A DNA stretch of 32,344 nt. Source: Candidatus Omnitrophota bacterium. GTDB taxonomy: Bacteria; Omnitrophota; Gorgyraeia; Zapsychrales; Zapsychraceae. This document shows, in pieces, positions 1 through 7,681 of the stretch. Numbering within the stretch: the stretch's first letter is position 1; every line of letters starts with the position of its first letter. The notes under the pieces are model-generated. The model ran no database searches. It worked only from the letters and a program-made list of their open reading frames with translations, and was not told where the DNA came from. The position numbers and the translations under genes are program-made. The DNA lies in assembly GCA_023247445.1 (NCBI GenBank), contig JAHFGL010000027.1, forward strand, positions 1 to 32,344, in the 5' to 3' direction.

Positions 1-1
1 A

Positions 2-469
2 TTTAGCATGGCGATGTGGGTTAAGACGACGGAGAGTTTTGGCCCGATTCTGTCAGCTAGAAATGGCAGTGATGGTGGCGCGGTCATTGATATCATGGTT
101 GGTTATGATGGGGTGAATAGTTCAGCCGGCTCGCTCATGACGCTCGTTCGTGAAAATAATGGATCGAGTTATTCAAACATTGTTGGCGGCCAAATCAATA
201 ACGGCGCATGGCATCATGTGGTATTAACACGAAATGCGGCAAGCACCATTGAATTATTTTTAGATGGTGTATCGATGGGAACACGAACGAGCACAGCGAT
301 TGATGGGCCGATCACAACTAATCTGCGCGGCATTGGCAAAGAGATTTTATGGGGCAATGTCAGTTATGCTGATGCCGATAAGCGTCAGCTAAACGGACAA
401 GTTGATGACGTCCAGATTTATAACCGCCAGCTGACTAATACAGAAATCCAGAATTTGTTTAATCTATAA
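2..469 (+). CDS. LamG/concanavalin A-like domain protein, C-terminal part
   Basis: The reading frame is open to the window edge, so this is the 3' end of a longer gene; the ATG at 8 lies inside the domain and is unlikely to be the true start. The visible 155 residues form one LamG (laminin G-like, concanavalin A-like jelly-roll) domain. It begins with a strand ending AMWVKT, has the central WHHVVLTRN strand and FLDGV turn, and ends with the typical VDDVQIYNRQLTNTEIQNLF signature of bacterial LamG repeats. Such domains sit in large secreted or surface proteins and bind carbohydrate or other surfaces. Nothing here shows the upstream domains, signal peptide or ligand. The gene converges on the reductase gene, with only 4 bases between the stop codons and no visible terminator hairpin. 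Confidence 0.8.
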   Translation, partial: FSMAMWVKTTESFGPILSARNGSDGGAVIDIMVGYDGVNSSAGSLMTLVRENNGSSYSNIVGGQINNGAWHHVVLTRNAASTIELFLDGVSMGTRTSTAIDGPITTNLRGIGKEILWGNVSYADADKRQLNGQVDDVQIYNRQLTNTEIQNLFNL

Positions 470-473
470 AGAA

Positions 474-2291
474 TTATTCAAGAATATAATCCGTCGGCAT
501 GGTTTTGGACATAAGATCTGCCGTCACCGGATTTTCCTGCAGGTATTTGATAAGGTTGTCTGACCCAAGTCTTCGATGAAACTCACCTAAACTCTCACCA
601 GATTTTTGATTCTGTTTATAATTCTTAAACAAAACATCAATCACGATCGCCACTTTTTCACGTGGGACGCTTTTTAAATACATTTTCTCACCATCACCGC
701 TAATGAGTGGTTTACCCTGAAAACGGCCGGTCTCATCACCAAATAATTTAAATTGATAACGATCGACACCACTACCAATCAAACCGATTGTTTTTGTTGC
801 TGGACGAAAACATTGACGCTCGCAACCCGTAATCCCGATTGATTCGGTCATGTTGCCCCAACCCAAGGCTTCAAGTTCATCAATTAAGAATGGTTCAAAT
901 TTTTCTGAGTCAGTATAAGTTAACCGGCAAGTATCACGTCCAACGCAAGCGCCAGATAATAAGCGTAGCGTTGAATAAGCTTTACCGTTACGTTTACCAA
1001 ACCCAAATTTATCTAAGTCCGCTTGAAAATCTCCTTTAGCGGCCACGGGAATATTTGTAAAGAGCGCATCTTGATTTGGTGTGATCATTAGCTCGATTGG
1101 ATATTTATTCATCAGATGCGTCACCATTGATTTTAATTTACCGTTAGGGCTAAAATCACTTAAGCGGCCGTTTTCAATAAAGGCACCGTAAGCTAAAAGT
1201 CCGTTCGACGGTTGCGTGATCCAACCATGATGCATATGACGTGCGCCATAATCGTGATTAAGATCTGGTTTTAAAAGTGGAAAGCCAACAATACCGCTAA
1301 CCTGGTCACGATACCAATCAATGCCCATTTTTTTGACGACAAATTTGATACGCGCAAACCAGCGATTTTCACGGTCACCCCATTCTTTGTGAACTTTAAC
1401 AATCGCATCCAAGACTTGCAAAAGTTGCGCTTCCGGAACTTGGCACAAGGGAAGACCTAACGTAGCCATACTAACTTTAGCGTTACGTTCACCTTGCCCA
1501 CCACCAATATAAATCTGGAATAGTCCGACCTTGCCATTTTCAATGATCGGTGCAATGGCAAGATCATTGGTTAATAGCTCAACGCAATTATCCGGAATTA
1601 ATTTACCGCTTACTGGATCACGATGAACGGCGGAGAAGGCGATTTTAAATTTACGATTAAGCAGTTGTGGTCCATACTCAAAACTTTTCGTTGGCTTGCG
1701 GATAAATTTTGGATCAATTTCAAACACTTTAATAAACGGTTCAATCGGCAGTTGGAAATATTCGCCGACCTTGTGCGCCCAGGCATGTGCATTATAAACG
1801 TCAGAGAAACGCGAGAGAGGGCAACCCATCACGTTACGCGTATTATCACCGCAGCCATTTAAACTATTCCATCCCGATTCCGCGATGCGTTTAATGAGCT
1901 CAATGACGTGCGCTTTTTTGATCCAGTGAAATTGAACATTTTGACGATTGGTTAATCGAAGCGATGGATGGCCATCAGAATCAATTGTATATTTATTAGA
2001 CAAATCATTGAAAATATTCCATTGATTGCGCGTAATCGGTCCACCGCCAAAGATACTGATGCGGATCATGTACATCCAGTCTTTTTCTTCACCAGTTTTG
2101 GCGCGATCAAATTCTAAATAAATCCCGTGAGACTTGGCGAGCGCCTCAGATTCCCAAACAAGATCAGGCTTATCATCACGAAAATCTTCGTAAAGTTTTC
2201 CAACAATCCCGTGCGAGGCGATTTTGTTGAGTTCCTCTTTGCAGAGTTTTTCTGGAGGTGTTTTTAGATTTGGTGTAAAAGGTTTTTTCAT
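474..2291 (-). CDS. Siroheme/[4Fe-4S] nitrite or sulfite reductase (ferredoxin-type)
   Basis: A 605-residue assimilatory-type nitrite/sulfite reductase, with two half-repeats each made of a ferredoxin-like domain and a siroheme domain. Siroheme-contact segments are visible at about 111-123 (LRLTNRQNVQFHW), 153-161 (NVMGCPLSR) and 263-282 (GGGQGERNAKVSMATLGLPL). The cluster-siroheme cysteines are Cys449 and Cys455 (C-x5-C) and Cys490 and Cys494 (C-x3-C), so the catalytic centre is complete. The protein would use six electrons, probably from ferredoxin, to reduce nitrite to ammonium or sulfite to sulfide; sequence alone does not let me choose. The second motif reads GCERQC where most family members have GCPNGC. 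No flavoprotein subunit or other sulfur or nitrogen assimilation gene lies nearby. The start is the only good ATG, with AGAAGGA rather far upstream. Confidence 0.85.
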   Translation of the reverse strand: MKKPFTPNLKTPPEKLCKEELNKIASHGIVGKLYEDFRDDKPDLVWESEALAKSHGIYLEFDRAKTGEEKDWMYMIRISIFGGGPITRNQWNIFNDLSNKYTIDSDGHPSLRLTNRQNVQFHWIKKAHVIELIKRIAESGWNSLNGCGDNTRNVMGCPLSRFSDVYNAHAWAHKVGEYFQLPIEPFIKVFEIDPKFIRKPTKSFEYGPQLLNRKFKIAFSAVHRDPVSGKLIPDNCVELLTNDLAIAPIIENGKVGLFQIYIGGGQGERNAKVSMATLGLPLCQVPEAQLLQVLDAIVKVHKEWGDRENRWFARIKFVVKKMGIDWYRDQVSGIVGFPLLKPDLNHDYGARHMHHGWITQPSNGLLAYGAFIENGRLSDFSPNGKLKSMVTHLMNKYPIELMITPNQDALFTNIPVAAKGDFQADLDKFGFGKRNGKAYSTLRLLSGACVGRDTCRLTYTDSEKFEPFLIDELEALGWGNMTESIGITGCERQCFRPATKTIGLIGSGVDRYQFKLFGDETGRFQGKPLISGDGEKMYLKSVPREKVAIVIDVLFKNYKQNQKSGESLGEFHRRLGSDNLIKYLQENPVTADLMSKTMPTDYILE

Positions 2292-2306
2292 AACGTCGAC
2301 TTGAAA

Positions 2307-2340
2307 TTGTCCTTCTTAAAAATTCTTTTTTATATATAAT
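2307..2340 (+). promoter_or_regulatory. Possible sigma-70-type promoter for amrS
   Basis: The 84-base gap between the divergent reductase and amrS genes contains TATATATAAT at 2331-2340. TTGTCC at 2307-2312 lies 18 bases before TATATA at 2331-2336 and could be the -35 box. The match is modest and AT-rich sequence makes chance likely. Confidence 0.35.
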
Positions 2341-2375
2341 AACGGTGGCAGGATTATTGTCAAAGGGTTTTTCCT

Positions 2376-3458
2376 ATGGTTACATCAAATTATATCGGCC
2401 GATTTTGGAAAAAGGTAGAGAACGATCGTATTCTCTGTAATTTATGTCCGCGTCACTGCACTTTAAGCGAAGGCCAGCGCGGATTTTGTTTTGTCCGCCA
2501 AAATTTGGGCGGCCAAATGGTTTTAACAACCTACGGACGCAGTAGTGGATTTTGTATTGATCCTATCGAAAAAAAACCGCTCAATCATTTTTATCCTGGT
2601 TCAAGTATTCTTTCCTTTGGAACGGCTGGATGCAATTTAGGATGCAAATTTTGTCAGAATTGGGATATCAGTAAATCCAAAGAATGGGATAAACTTAATG
2701 ATCAGGCCGATCCAAAAACAATCGCCAAGGCCGCGAAGGAGTTAGGCTGCAAGAGTGTGGCCTTTACCTATAATGATCCAGTCATTTTTGCCGAATACGC
2801 GATGGATGTTGCCGATGCCTGTCGCGACCTAGGGATTCATTCTGTCGCTAAAACCGCTGGCTACATCACCAATGAAGCTCGCCCTGAATTTTATAAACAT
2901 ATGGACGCCGCTAATATTGATTTAAAAGCCTTCACCGAAGATTTTTATAAAAAGTTGACTCTTTCAGCATTACAACCAGTTCTTGATACGCTGCTTTATT
3001 TAAAACATGAAACAAATATTTGGTTTGAGGTGACGAATTTAATTATTCCTGGTGAAAATGATTCAGATAAAGAGCTGCATGAAATGACAGAGTGGCTGAT
3101 GAAGAATTTAGGCCCCGATGTGCCACTTCACTTTAGCGCCTTTCATCCTGACTTTAAAATGAGGGATCATCCGCCAACACCACCAAAAACCTTGACTCAT
3201 GCCCGGGCCATTGCGCTATCAAAAGGTTTACGTTATGTCTACACCGGCAACGTTCACGATCCGATTGGCTCAAGTACGTATTGCCATAAGTGTGGAATGC
3301 TCTTGATTGAACGGGATTGGTATGTCCTTGGTAAATGGAATTTAACAAATAAAAATGAGTGCGCTAAATGTAGAACGATTTTGCCTGGGTGTTTTGATGA
3401 TATGCCTGGGAATTGGGGAGCAAAACGTGTTGCCGTTGAATTAAAGGATTATCGTTAA
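2376..3458 (+). CDS. amrS: AmmeMemoRadiSam-type radical SAM enzyme AmrS
   Basis: A 360-residue radical SAM protein of the AmrS family, relatives of pyruvate formate-lyase activases. The SAM-binding [4Fe-4S] motif is C86-x3-C90-x2-C93 (GCNLGCKFCQNW). An N-terminal cysteine set (Cys21, 24, 28, 38; CNLCPRHC) and a C-terminal C303-x2-C306 / C329-x2-C332 pair look like a zinc-ribbon or extra cluster, as usual for the family. The family is defined by co-occurrence with AMMECR1-like and MEMO1-like proteins, and its reaction is not settled. Neither partner is in this window, so the gene stands alone here. It is divergent from the reductase gene. The start at 2376 gives a family-typical N terminus; there is no strong Shine-Dalgarno, only AAAGGG about 10 bases upstream. 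Confidence 0.88.
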   Translation: MVTSNYIGRFWKKVENDRILCNLCPRHCTLSEGQRGFCFVRQNLGGQMVLTTYGRSSGFCIDPIEKKPLNHFYPGSSILSFGTAGCNLGCKFCQNWDISKSKEWDKLNDQADPKTIAKAAKELGCKSVAFTYNDPVIFAEYAMDVADACRDLGIHSVAKTAGYITNEARPEFYKHMDAANIDLKAFTEDFYKKLTLSALQPVLDTLLYLKHETNIWFEVTNLIIPGENDSDKELHEMTEWLMKNLGPDVPLHFSAFHPDFKMRDHPPTPPKTLTHARAIALSKGLRYVYTGNVHDPIGSSTYCHKCGMLLIERDWYVLGKWNLTNKNECAKCRTILPGCFDDMPGNWGAKRVAVELKDYR

Positions 3459-3483
3459 ACTTTGCTTATAACTTAAAAATTGC

Positions 3484-3511
3484 TTCCAATTTTTTAAAAA
3501 ATATTTATACT
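3484..3511 (+). promoter_or_regulatory. Possible promoter for the CheX-like gene
   Basis: In the 101-base gap after amrS, TATACT at 3506-3511 follows TTCCAA at 3484-3489 with 16-base spacing. The -10 box is good and the -35 box poor. A 12-base palindrome, AAAGTCGACTTT, lies just downstream at 3522-3533 and could be an operator, but this is speculative. Confidence 0.35.
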
Positions 3512-3559
3512 AAAGAAGTTAAAAGTCGACTTTCTGATTTCCGTTTTGATTAACATTCT

Positions 3560-4132
3560 ATGTCCGCCAAAGAACAGACAACAGCATTACAGAATGCCGC
3601 CAACGCCCTTAAAGTGGTCATTGATAATACCGTCGGGTCAAAAGGGACACTTGGCTATACCACGGATCCCCAAATAAAAGAACGTGATATTATTGAATAT
3701 GACAGCCGAATGCGTGTATTTGGCATGGAAAAATTTAACGCCCCGTGTTTTATATCTTACGTCAACTTTTTTGCCTCTTCCAATCATCAAGCCAATCATC
3801 AGCCCCTCGGAGCCATGATTATTTATATTGAAGAAAGTAATGTTGAACGATTTTTAAAAGCAGCAGGGCATTCGATTAAATTAGATGAAGAGAAAGATAT
3901 TGTCTTTAAGGTTTGTGGTGAATTTTGTAAGAATATAGCGGAAAATTTTAAAACAAGCATTCGTTCCTTGGGTTACAACGAACTTATTATTTCTGATCCT
4001 GTGAGCTATCATAATCAAATTTCAGAAGGCGTACCCTTTAATTATGATGAATATAAAATGTATGAGTTAATTTTCTCTATTTGGAAACAAAAAATATTGG
4101 CTATTGATTTGACGTTAGCTCCACCCAAATAA
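3560..4132 (+). CDS. CheX-like (CheC/CheX/FliY phosphatase fold) protein, motif degenerate
   Basis: A 190-residue protein without signal peptide or membrane segment. The stretch 120-150 (GEFCKNIAENFKTSIRSLGY, then LIISDPVSYHNQI) aligns without gaps to the helix-strand core of CheX-type phosphatase domains, typically GEIxNMIAGNAKTxLxxxGY followed by a strand and ISxP. In CheX the paired Glu and Asn of this helix attack the phospho-Asp of CheY. Here Glu121 is kept but the Asn position is Lys124, so activity as a CheY phosphatase is doubtful. The last 30 residues (ELIFSIWKQKILAIDLTLA) would form the final strand. No chemotaxis gene lies nearby. It ends 8 bases before a 58-residue membrane protein gene and the two are probably co-transcribed. 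The family call is from pattern memory and moderate. Confidence 0.5.
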   Translation: MSAKEQTTALQNAANALKVVIDNTVGSKGTLGYTTDPQIKERDIIEYDSRMRVFGMEKFNAPCFISYVNFFASSNHQANHQPLGAMIIYIEESNVERFLKAAGHSIKLDEEKDIVFKVCGEFCKNIAENFKTSIRSLGYNELIISDPVSYHNQISEGVPFNYDEYKMYELIFSIWKQKILAIDLTLAPPK

Positions 4133-4140
4133 GGTTAATT

Positions 4141-4317
4141 ATGAGTGTTTTTTATAATCCAACAACGAGAAAACCACAAGCATGGGTGATGGTTTTAATT
4201 GTGTTAGTTCCGATTTTTTTAGCTGTCGTCACATGGTTCTATGGTCAAGGCGAAATAGAAAAAAAGAAAAGTAAACAGATTCAGCAAGTTGAGGAGGATA
4301 TTTTTAAGAAGCTTTAA
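4141..4317 (+). CDS. Small single-pass membrane protein (58 residues), unknown function
   Basis: A 58-codon frame beginning with ATG after AAGGTTAATT, a weak Shine-Dalgarno at fair spacing. It encodes a short N-terminal segment with a basic TRK stretch, one hydrophobic helix at about residues 15-34 (WVMVLIVLVPIFLAVVTWFY), and a highly charged tail (EIEKKKSKQIQQVEEDIFKKL) likely to be a helix or coiled coil. The gene starts 8 bases after the CheX-like gene and is likely translated from the same mRNA. I do not recognise a family. Support comes from the clean membrane-protein composition, the RBS-like sequence and the position. Confidence 0.6.
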   Translation: MSVFYNPTTRKPQAWVMVLIVLVPIFLAVVTWFYGQGEIEKKKSKQIQQVEEDIFKKL

Positions 4318-4325
4318 AAAAGGCC

Positions 4326-4378
4326 GCCTTAAGGCGAGCCTCGTCATTTCCTTTTAGAAGGAAATGGGAAAAATGACG
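4326..4378. repeat. Two small inverted repeats, possible terminator or degenerate REP element
   Basis: GCCTTAAGGC at 4326-4335 is a perfect 10-base palindrome. It is followed by CGTCATTTCC (4342-4351), GGAAATG (4360-4366) and ATGACG (4373-4378), which pair as a two-step hairpin. The outer CGTCAT/ATGACG pair is the same as in the REP-like elements at 20524 and 24558, so this may be a worn member of that family. No run of T follows, so factor-independent termination is not well supported. Confidence 0.5.
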
Positions 4379-4388
4379 GGAGAAATAA

Positions 4389-5063
4389 ATGAGTCGAGGA
4401 AATTTAAAAATTATTTTTGGATTATTATCGGCGATTGTGTTGACAAGTCCGTGTTACGCCCAAATGGATAATGCCCCTATGGTTATGGATAACGCTATCA
4501 TGACGCCACCAATGGAAGAGGTTATGATAAACACAGTTGAACCGATTACTGAAATTGTGGGAGAAGATGCTGCTGAAGATGATATGGCGGACGGGGTTGA
4601 TGCCAGTGCACAGGCCATTGCCATTATTGAAGGGACTAAAGAAGATTCAGAACTTTACGGCGAGGTTGAATTTGTCGAAACCAAAGACGGTCTTTCCGTC
4701 ACGGTGGAAGTTTATAATGCTCCTATCGGTAAACATGGTATCCATATTCATGAAAATGGAAGTTGTGAGGATGCGGGTAATGCTGCGGGTGGACATTTTA
4801 ATCCTGATTCCATGCAGCATGGAATGGTTGCCAACGATGGTCTTGCCAAAGCCCATGTGGGTGATTTAGGCAACATTGAAGTTGATCAATATGGTGACGG
4901 TTTATTAACGACGTTTATTCCCGGCGCAAGTTTGGCGCAAGGAAAATATAGCGTAATTGGCAAAGCGATTATCCTGCATGAAAAAGAAGATGATTTTGGT
5001 CAGCCAACAGGCAATGCAGGTTCCCGCATTGGTTGCGGCGTTATTGAGAAAACAACGGAATAA
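4389..5063 (+). CDS. sodC: Periplasmic Cu/Zn superoxide dismutase with Met-rich acidic linker
   Basis: A 224-residue protein with a signal peptide (cleavage after about residue 24, PCYA|Q), a linker of about 50 residues, then a full Cu/Zn superoxide dismutase domain from about 75. It converts superoxide to peroxide and oxygen in the periplasm. All metal ligands are present: His119 and His121 (HIH), bridging His136 (GGHFNP), His144, His156, Asp159 and His197. The disulfide pair is Cys126 and Cys216, and the active-site Arg is Arg213. The linker (25-73) is rich in Met, Asp and Glu and almost free of basic residues, and could bind metal or tether the enzyme. The start ATG follows GGGAGA at good spacing. 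It is a bacterial-type SodC, consistent with aerobic exposure. A strong palindrome follows the stop. Confidence 0.93.
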   Translation: MSRGNLKIIFGLLSAIVLTSPCYAQMDNAPMVMDNAIMTPPMEEVMINTVEPITEIVGEDAAEDDMADGVDASAQAIAIIEGTKEDSELYGEVEFVETKDGLSVTVEVYNAPIGKHGIHIHENGSCEDAGNAAGGHFNPDSMQHGMVANDGLAKAHVGDLGNIEVDQYGDGLLTTFIPGASLAQGKYSVIGKAIILHEKEDDFGQPTGNAGSRIGCGVIEKTTE

Positions 5064-5072
5064 GTTTAATTT

Positions 5073-5109
5073 AGGGACACGTACCTTTTTTAAAAAGGTA
5101 CGTGTCCCT
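5073..5109. repeat. Perfect 18-bp-arm palindrome of the GGGACACGTACC type
   Basis: The arm at 5073-5090 (AGGGACACGTACCTTTTT) is exactly reverse-complementary to 5092-5109, around a single T. It lies 9 bases after the sodC stop. The RNA would form a very stable hairpin able to act as a terminator or mRNA protector, though the T-run is within the stem rather than after it. I associate this sequence type with dispersed intergenic repeats of Omnitrophota-like genomes, possibly moved by a REP-associated Y1 transposase; that is memory, not shown here. A diverged half copy sits at 8544-8561. Confidence 0.85.
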
Positions 5110-5143
5110 ATTTCTTTTCCCTATTTCTTTTTTCTTTCCTAAT

Positions 5144-5686
5144 ATGATGTTTACGCCAGAAAATACTGTTCTTCTTGTCATTGATGTTCAAGGGCGTTTG
5201 GCCTACTTAATGCACGAGAAGGAGAAAATATTTAAACACATCCAAGCGCTCATCCAAATGGCCAGACATCTTAGTATCCCCATTATTTATACCGAGCAAG
5301 TTCCTGAAAAGATCGGAGTGACGATTCCTGAGATAAAAAATAGTTTGCAGGATCATCAGCCAATTATTAAAAAAACATTTAGCTGTTGTGGTGAGCCACA
5401 ATTTCTCAAACACCTAAGTTCGTTTAAACGTAAACAAATTATTGTGTGTGGTATCGAGACACACGTTTGTGTTTACCAAACGGTTTCTGATTTGTTGGAT
5501 AAAAAATACAGCATCCAGGTTGTTCTTGATGCTATTTCCTCCAGAACAAAGGAAAATAATGATTTGGCGATTGATCGTATGAAAATGTTAGGGGCAGTTA
5601 TGACTAGTACCGAAATGATCGCAACAGAATTGCTACGCACCTCAGCCCATCCAAAGTTTAAAGAAATTTTAAATCTGATTCGTTAA
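5144..5686 (+). CDS. Isochorismatase-family cysteine hydrolase
   Basis: A 180-residue isochorismatase-like hydrolase of the YcaC/ISOC type. The catalytic triad is visible: Asp14 (VIDVQ), Lys77 (IIKKTFSC) and Cys109 (GIETHVCV), the last preceded by the segment that carries the family's cis-peptide bond. The fold is cytosolic Rossmann-like; substrates in this superfamily range from isochorismate to nicotinamide and other amides, and the sequence does not fix one. The frame stays open back to a GTG at 5102, but that codon lies inside the palindrome arm and would add a non-conserved hydrophobic leader. The ATG at 5144 (or the next one, 5147) gives the standard N terminus. The next gene, acs, begins 22 bases downstream with its own strong ribosome binding site. 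Confidence 0.85.
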   Translation: MMFTPENTVLLVIDVQGRLAYLMHEKEKIFKHIQALIQMARHLSIPIIYTEQVPEKIGVTIPEIKNSLQDHQPIIKKTFSCCGEPQFLKHLSSFKRKQIIVCGIETHVCVYQTVSDLLDKKYSIQVVLDAISSRTKENNDLAIDRMKMLGAVMTSTEMIATELLRTSAHPKFKEILNLIR

Positions 5687-5693
5687 AAGATAT

Positions 5694-5700
5694 GAAGGAG
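5694..5700 (+). promoter_or_regulatory. Strong Shine-Dalgarno for acs
   Basis: AAGGAGG ends 8 bases before the acs ATG at 5709 and fixes that start. It is one of only two near-perfect Shine-Dalgarno sequences in the window; most other first genes lack one. Confidence 0.85.
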
Positions 5701-5708
5701 GCTTCGTT

Positions 5709-7676
5709 ATGTCCAAGGGAATAAAAGAAATCCCAAAACTTACCGTTGATGCACTTCTAACAGAAAATCGCGTATTTAAGCCTAGCGCAGAATTTACCAA
5801 ACAAGCGAACGTTAAAAATGATTCGCTTCATAAGAAAGCCGCAAAAGATCGTCTAGCTTTCTGGGCTGAGTGTGCCGAAAAGTTGGATTGGTTTAAGCCG
5901 TGGGATAAAGTTCTTGAGTGGAAAGTCCCCTTTTCAAAATGGTTCGTCGGAGGGAAATTAAATGCGAGCTTTAACTGTCTCGATCGACATATCAAGGCAG
6001 GACTTGGTAATAAAACAGCTATTTTTTGGGAGGGCGAGCCGGCTGGTGAACAAAAAATTATTAGCTACGATGAAGCTTATAAGCAGGTTAATAAATTAGC
6101 CAATGTTTTTAAATCACTTGGGATCAAAAAAGGCGATCGTGTCGCAATTTATATGCCGATGATTCCTGAGGCGGCATACGCGATGCTTGCCTGCAGTCGC
6201 ATTGGGGCGATTCACACCGTTGTCTTTGGTGGATTTAGTGCCGATGCACTGCGTGAACGAATGAATGATGCGCAAGCTAAACTTCTTATTACCGCTGATG
6301 GGGGTTACCGTCGCGGAAAAGTCTTACCGCTTAAAGATATTGCGGATGAGGCGGTCGCTGGTGCGCCAACGATTAAACATGTTCTGGTTGTTAAGCGCGC
6401 GAAAAATAATATCACGATGCATGAAAAACGCGACCTTTGGTATCACGAGCTCATGGGCAAGGCCAAAGATTTTTGTGAACCCGAACACATGGATGCGGAA
6501 GATGTCTTGTTTATTCTTTATACATCAGGGACAACGGGCAAGCCCAAAGGAATTATCCACACAACCGGCGGTTATCTGACAGGTGTTACTAATACTATGC
6601 AGTGGGTTTTTGATCTAAAATCCAAAGACGTTTTTTGGTGCACGGCGGATGTGGGTTGGGTCACGGGGCATAGTTATTTTGTTTACGGACCGATGGCAAA
6701 TGCCGCTACCCAAGTTATGTATGAAGGCACGCCGGATTTTCCTGAACGTAATCGTTTCTGGAAAATTATTGAAAAATATAAAGTCACGATTTTTTATACG
6801 GCTCCGACGGCTATTCGTGCTTTTATGAAATGGGGAACGAAGTGGGTGGAGGATTGTAAGTTAACTAGCTTACGTTTATTAGGCAGCGTTGGCGAACCGA
6901 TTAATCCCGAGGCCTGGATTTGGTATCACTTAAATATCGGTAAACAAAAATGTCCGATTGTTGATACCTGGTGGCAGACGGAAACGGGATGTATTTTGAT
7001 TGCGCCGCTACCTGGCATCACTGCGACAAAACCTGGATCAGCGACAAAACCTTTGCCGGGCATTGAAACAGTTGTGCTTGATGACGATGGAAAAGAAATT
7101 AAAGAAGGTGGCGGGATATTGGCCATCAAAAGTCCGTGGCCGTCGATGCTACGCGGGATTTGGCGAGATCCAGAACGTTACAAAAAAACGTACTGGAGCC
7201 GCTGGCCGAATACTTACTTTCCTGGTGATGGCGCAAAGAAGGATGAAGACGGTTACCTGTGGCTTTTGGGTCGTGTTGACGACATTATGCTAGTCGCCGG
7301 CCACAACATTTCAACGATGGAAGTTGAAAGTGCGCTGGTCGATAATCCAATCGTGGCTGAATCCGCGGTCGTTGGAATCACTGATGAGTTAAAAGGTCAG
7401 GCGATTGCTGCGTTTGTTATTCTTAAAGAAGGCAACAACCCAAGTGAAGAATCCCAAAATATTTTAAAGGCGCATGTCGTTAAGAAAATTGGTGCCATTG
7501 CCCGTCCAGAAAAAATTATCTTTACGCCAGAGCTTCCAAAAACCCGCAGCGGAAAGATTATGCGAAGGCTTTTACGCGACATCGCCGAAGGCCGCGCGCT
7601 TGGCGACGTCACCACTCTTGCCGATGCCAGTGTTGTTGAAAGTTTAAAGAGTAAATACGAAGATAAAGAAGGGTAG
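5709..7676 (+). CDS. acs: Acetyl-CoA synthetase (AMP-forming)
   Basis: A 655-residue acyl-adenylate-forming enzyme of full Acs length. It activates acetate to acetyl-AMP and then acetyl-CoA in the cytosol. Visible motifs are the acetyl-CoA synthetase N-terminal segment ([17 protein letters not shown], about 78-94), the P-loop [12 protein letters not shown] at about 270-282, the WWQTETG acetate-pocket motif at about 422, the hinge and core motif [12 protein letters not shown], and the C-terminal [11 protein letters not shown]. The lysine in SGK, Lys616, is the residue that in characterised Acs proteins is acetylated to switch the enzyme off and deacetylated by a sirtuin. The next gene, 5 bases downstream, is a sirtuin, which suggests the same control here. 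No acetyltransferase gene is in the window. The start is fixed by AAGGAGG. Confidence 0.96.
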   Translation: MSKGIKEIPKLTVDALLTENRVFKPSAEFTKQANVKNDSLHKKAAKDRLAFWAECAEKLDWFKPWDKVLEWKVPFSKWFVGGKLNASFNCLDRHIKAGLGNKTAIFWEGEPAGEQKIISYDEAYKQVNKLANVFKSLGIKKGDRVAIYMPMIPEAAYAMLACSRIGAIHTVVFGGFSADALRERMNDAQAKLLITADGGYRRGKVLPLKDIADEAVAGAPTIKHVLVVKRAKNNITMHEKRDLWYHELMGKAKDFCEPEHMDAEDVLFILYTSGTTGKPKGIIHTTGGYLTGVTNTMQWVFDLKSKDVFWCTADVGWVTGHSYFVYGPMANAATQVMYEGTPDFPERNRFWKIIEKYKVTIFYTAPTAIRAFMKWGTKWVEDCKLTSLRLLGSVGEPINPEAWIWYHLNIGKQKCPIVDTWWQTETGCILIAPLPGITATKPGSATKPLPGIETVVLDDDGKEIKEGGGILAIKSPWPSMLRGIWRDPERYKKTYWSRWPNTYFPGDGAKKDEDGYLWLLGRVDDIMLVAGHNISTMEVESALVDNPIVAESAVVGITDELKGQAIAAFVILKEGNNPSEESQNILKAHVVKKIGAIARPEKIIFTPELPKTRSGKIMRRLLRDIAEGRALGDVTTLADASVVESLKSKYEDKEG

Positions 7677-7681
7677 TCGTT

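Noticed and set aside
5073-5109. Classical factor-independent terminator of sodC
   Set aside because: The hairpin is strong but the T-run lies inside the stem and the downstream sequence is a mixed TC tract; termination is possible but not shown.
5102-5143. GTG start at 5102 for the isochorismatase-family gene
   Set aside because: The codon is inside the palindrome arm and the added residues are a translated T-rich spacer; the ATG at 5144 gives the conserved N terminus.
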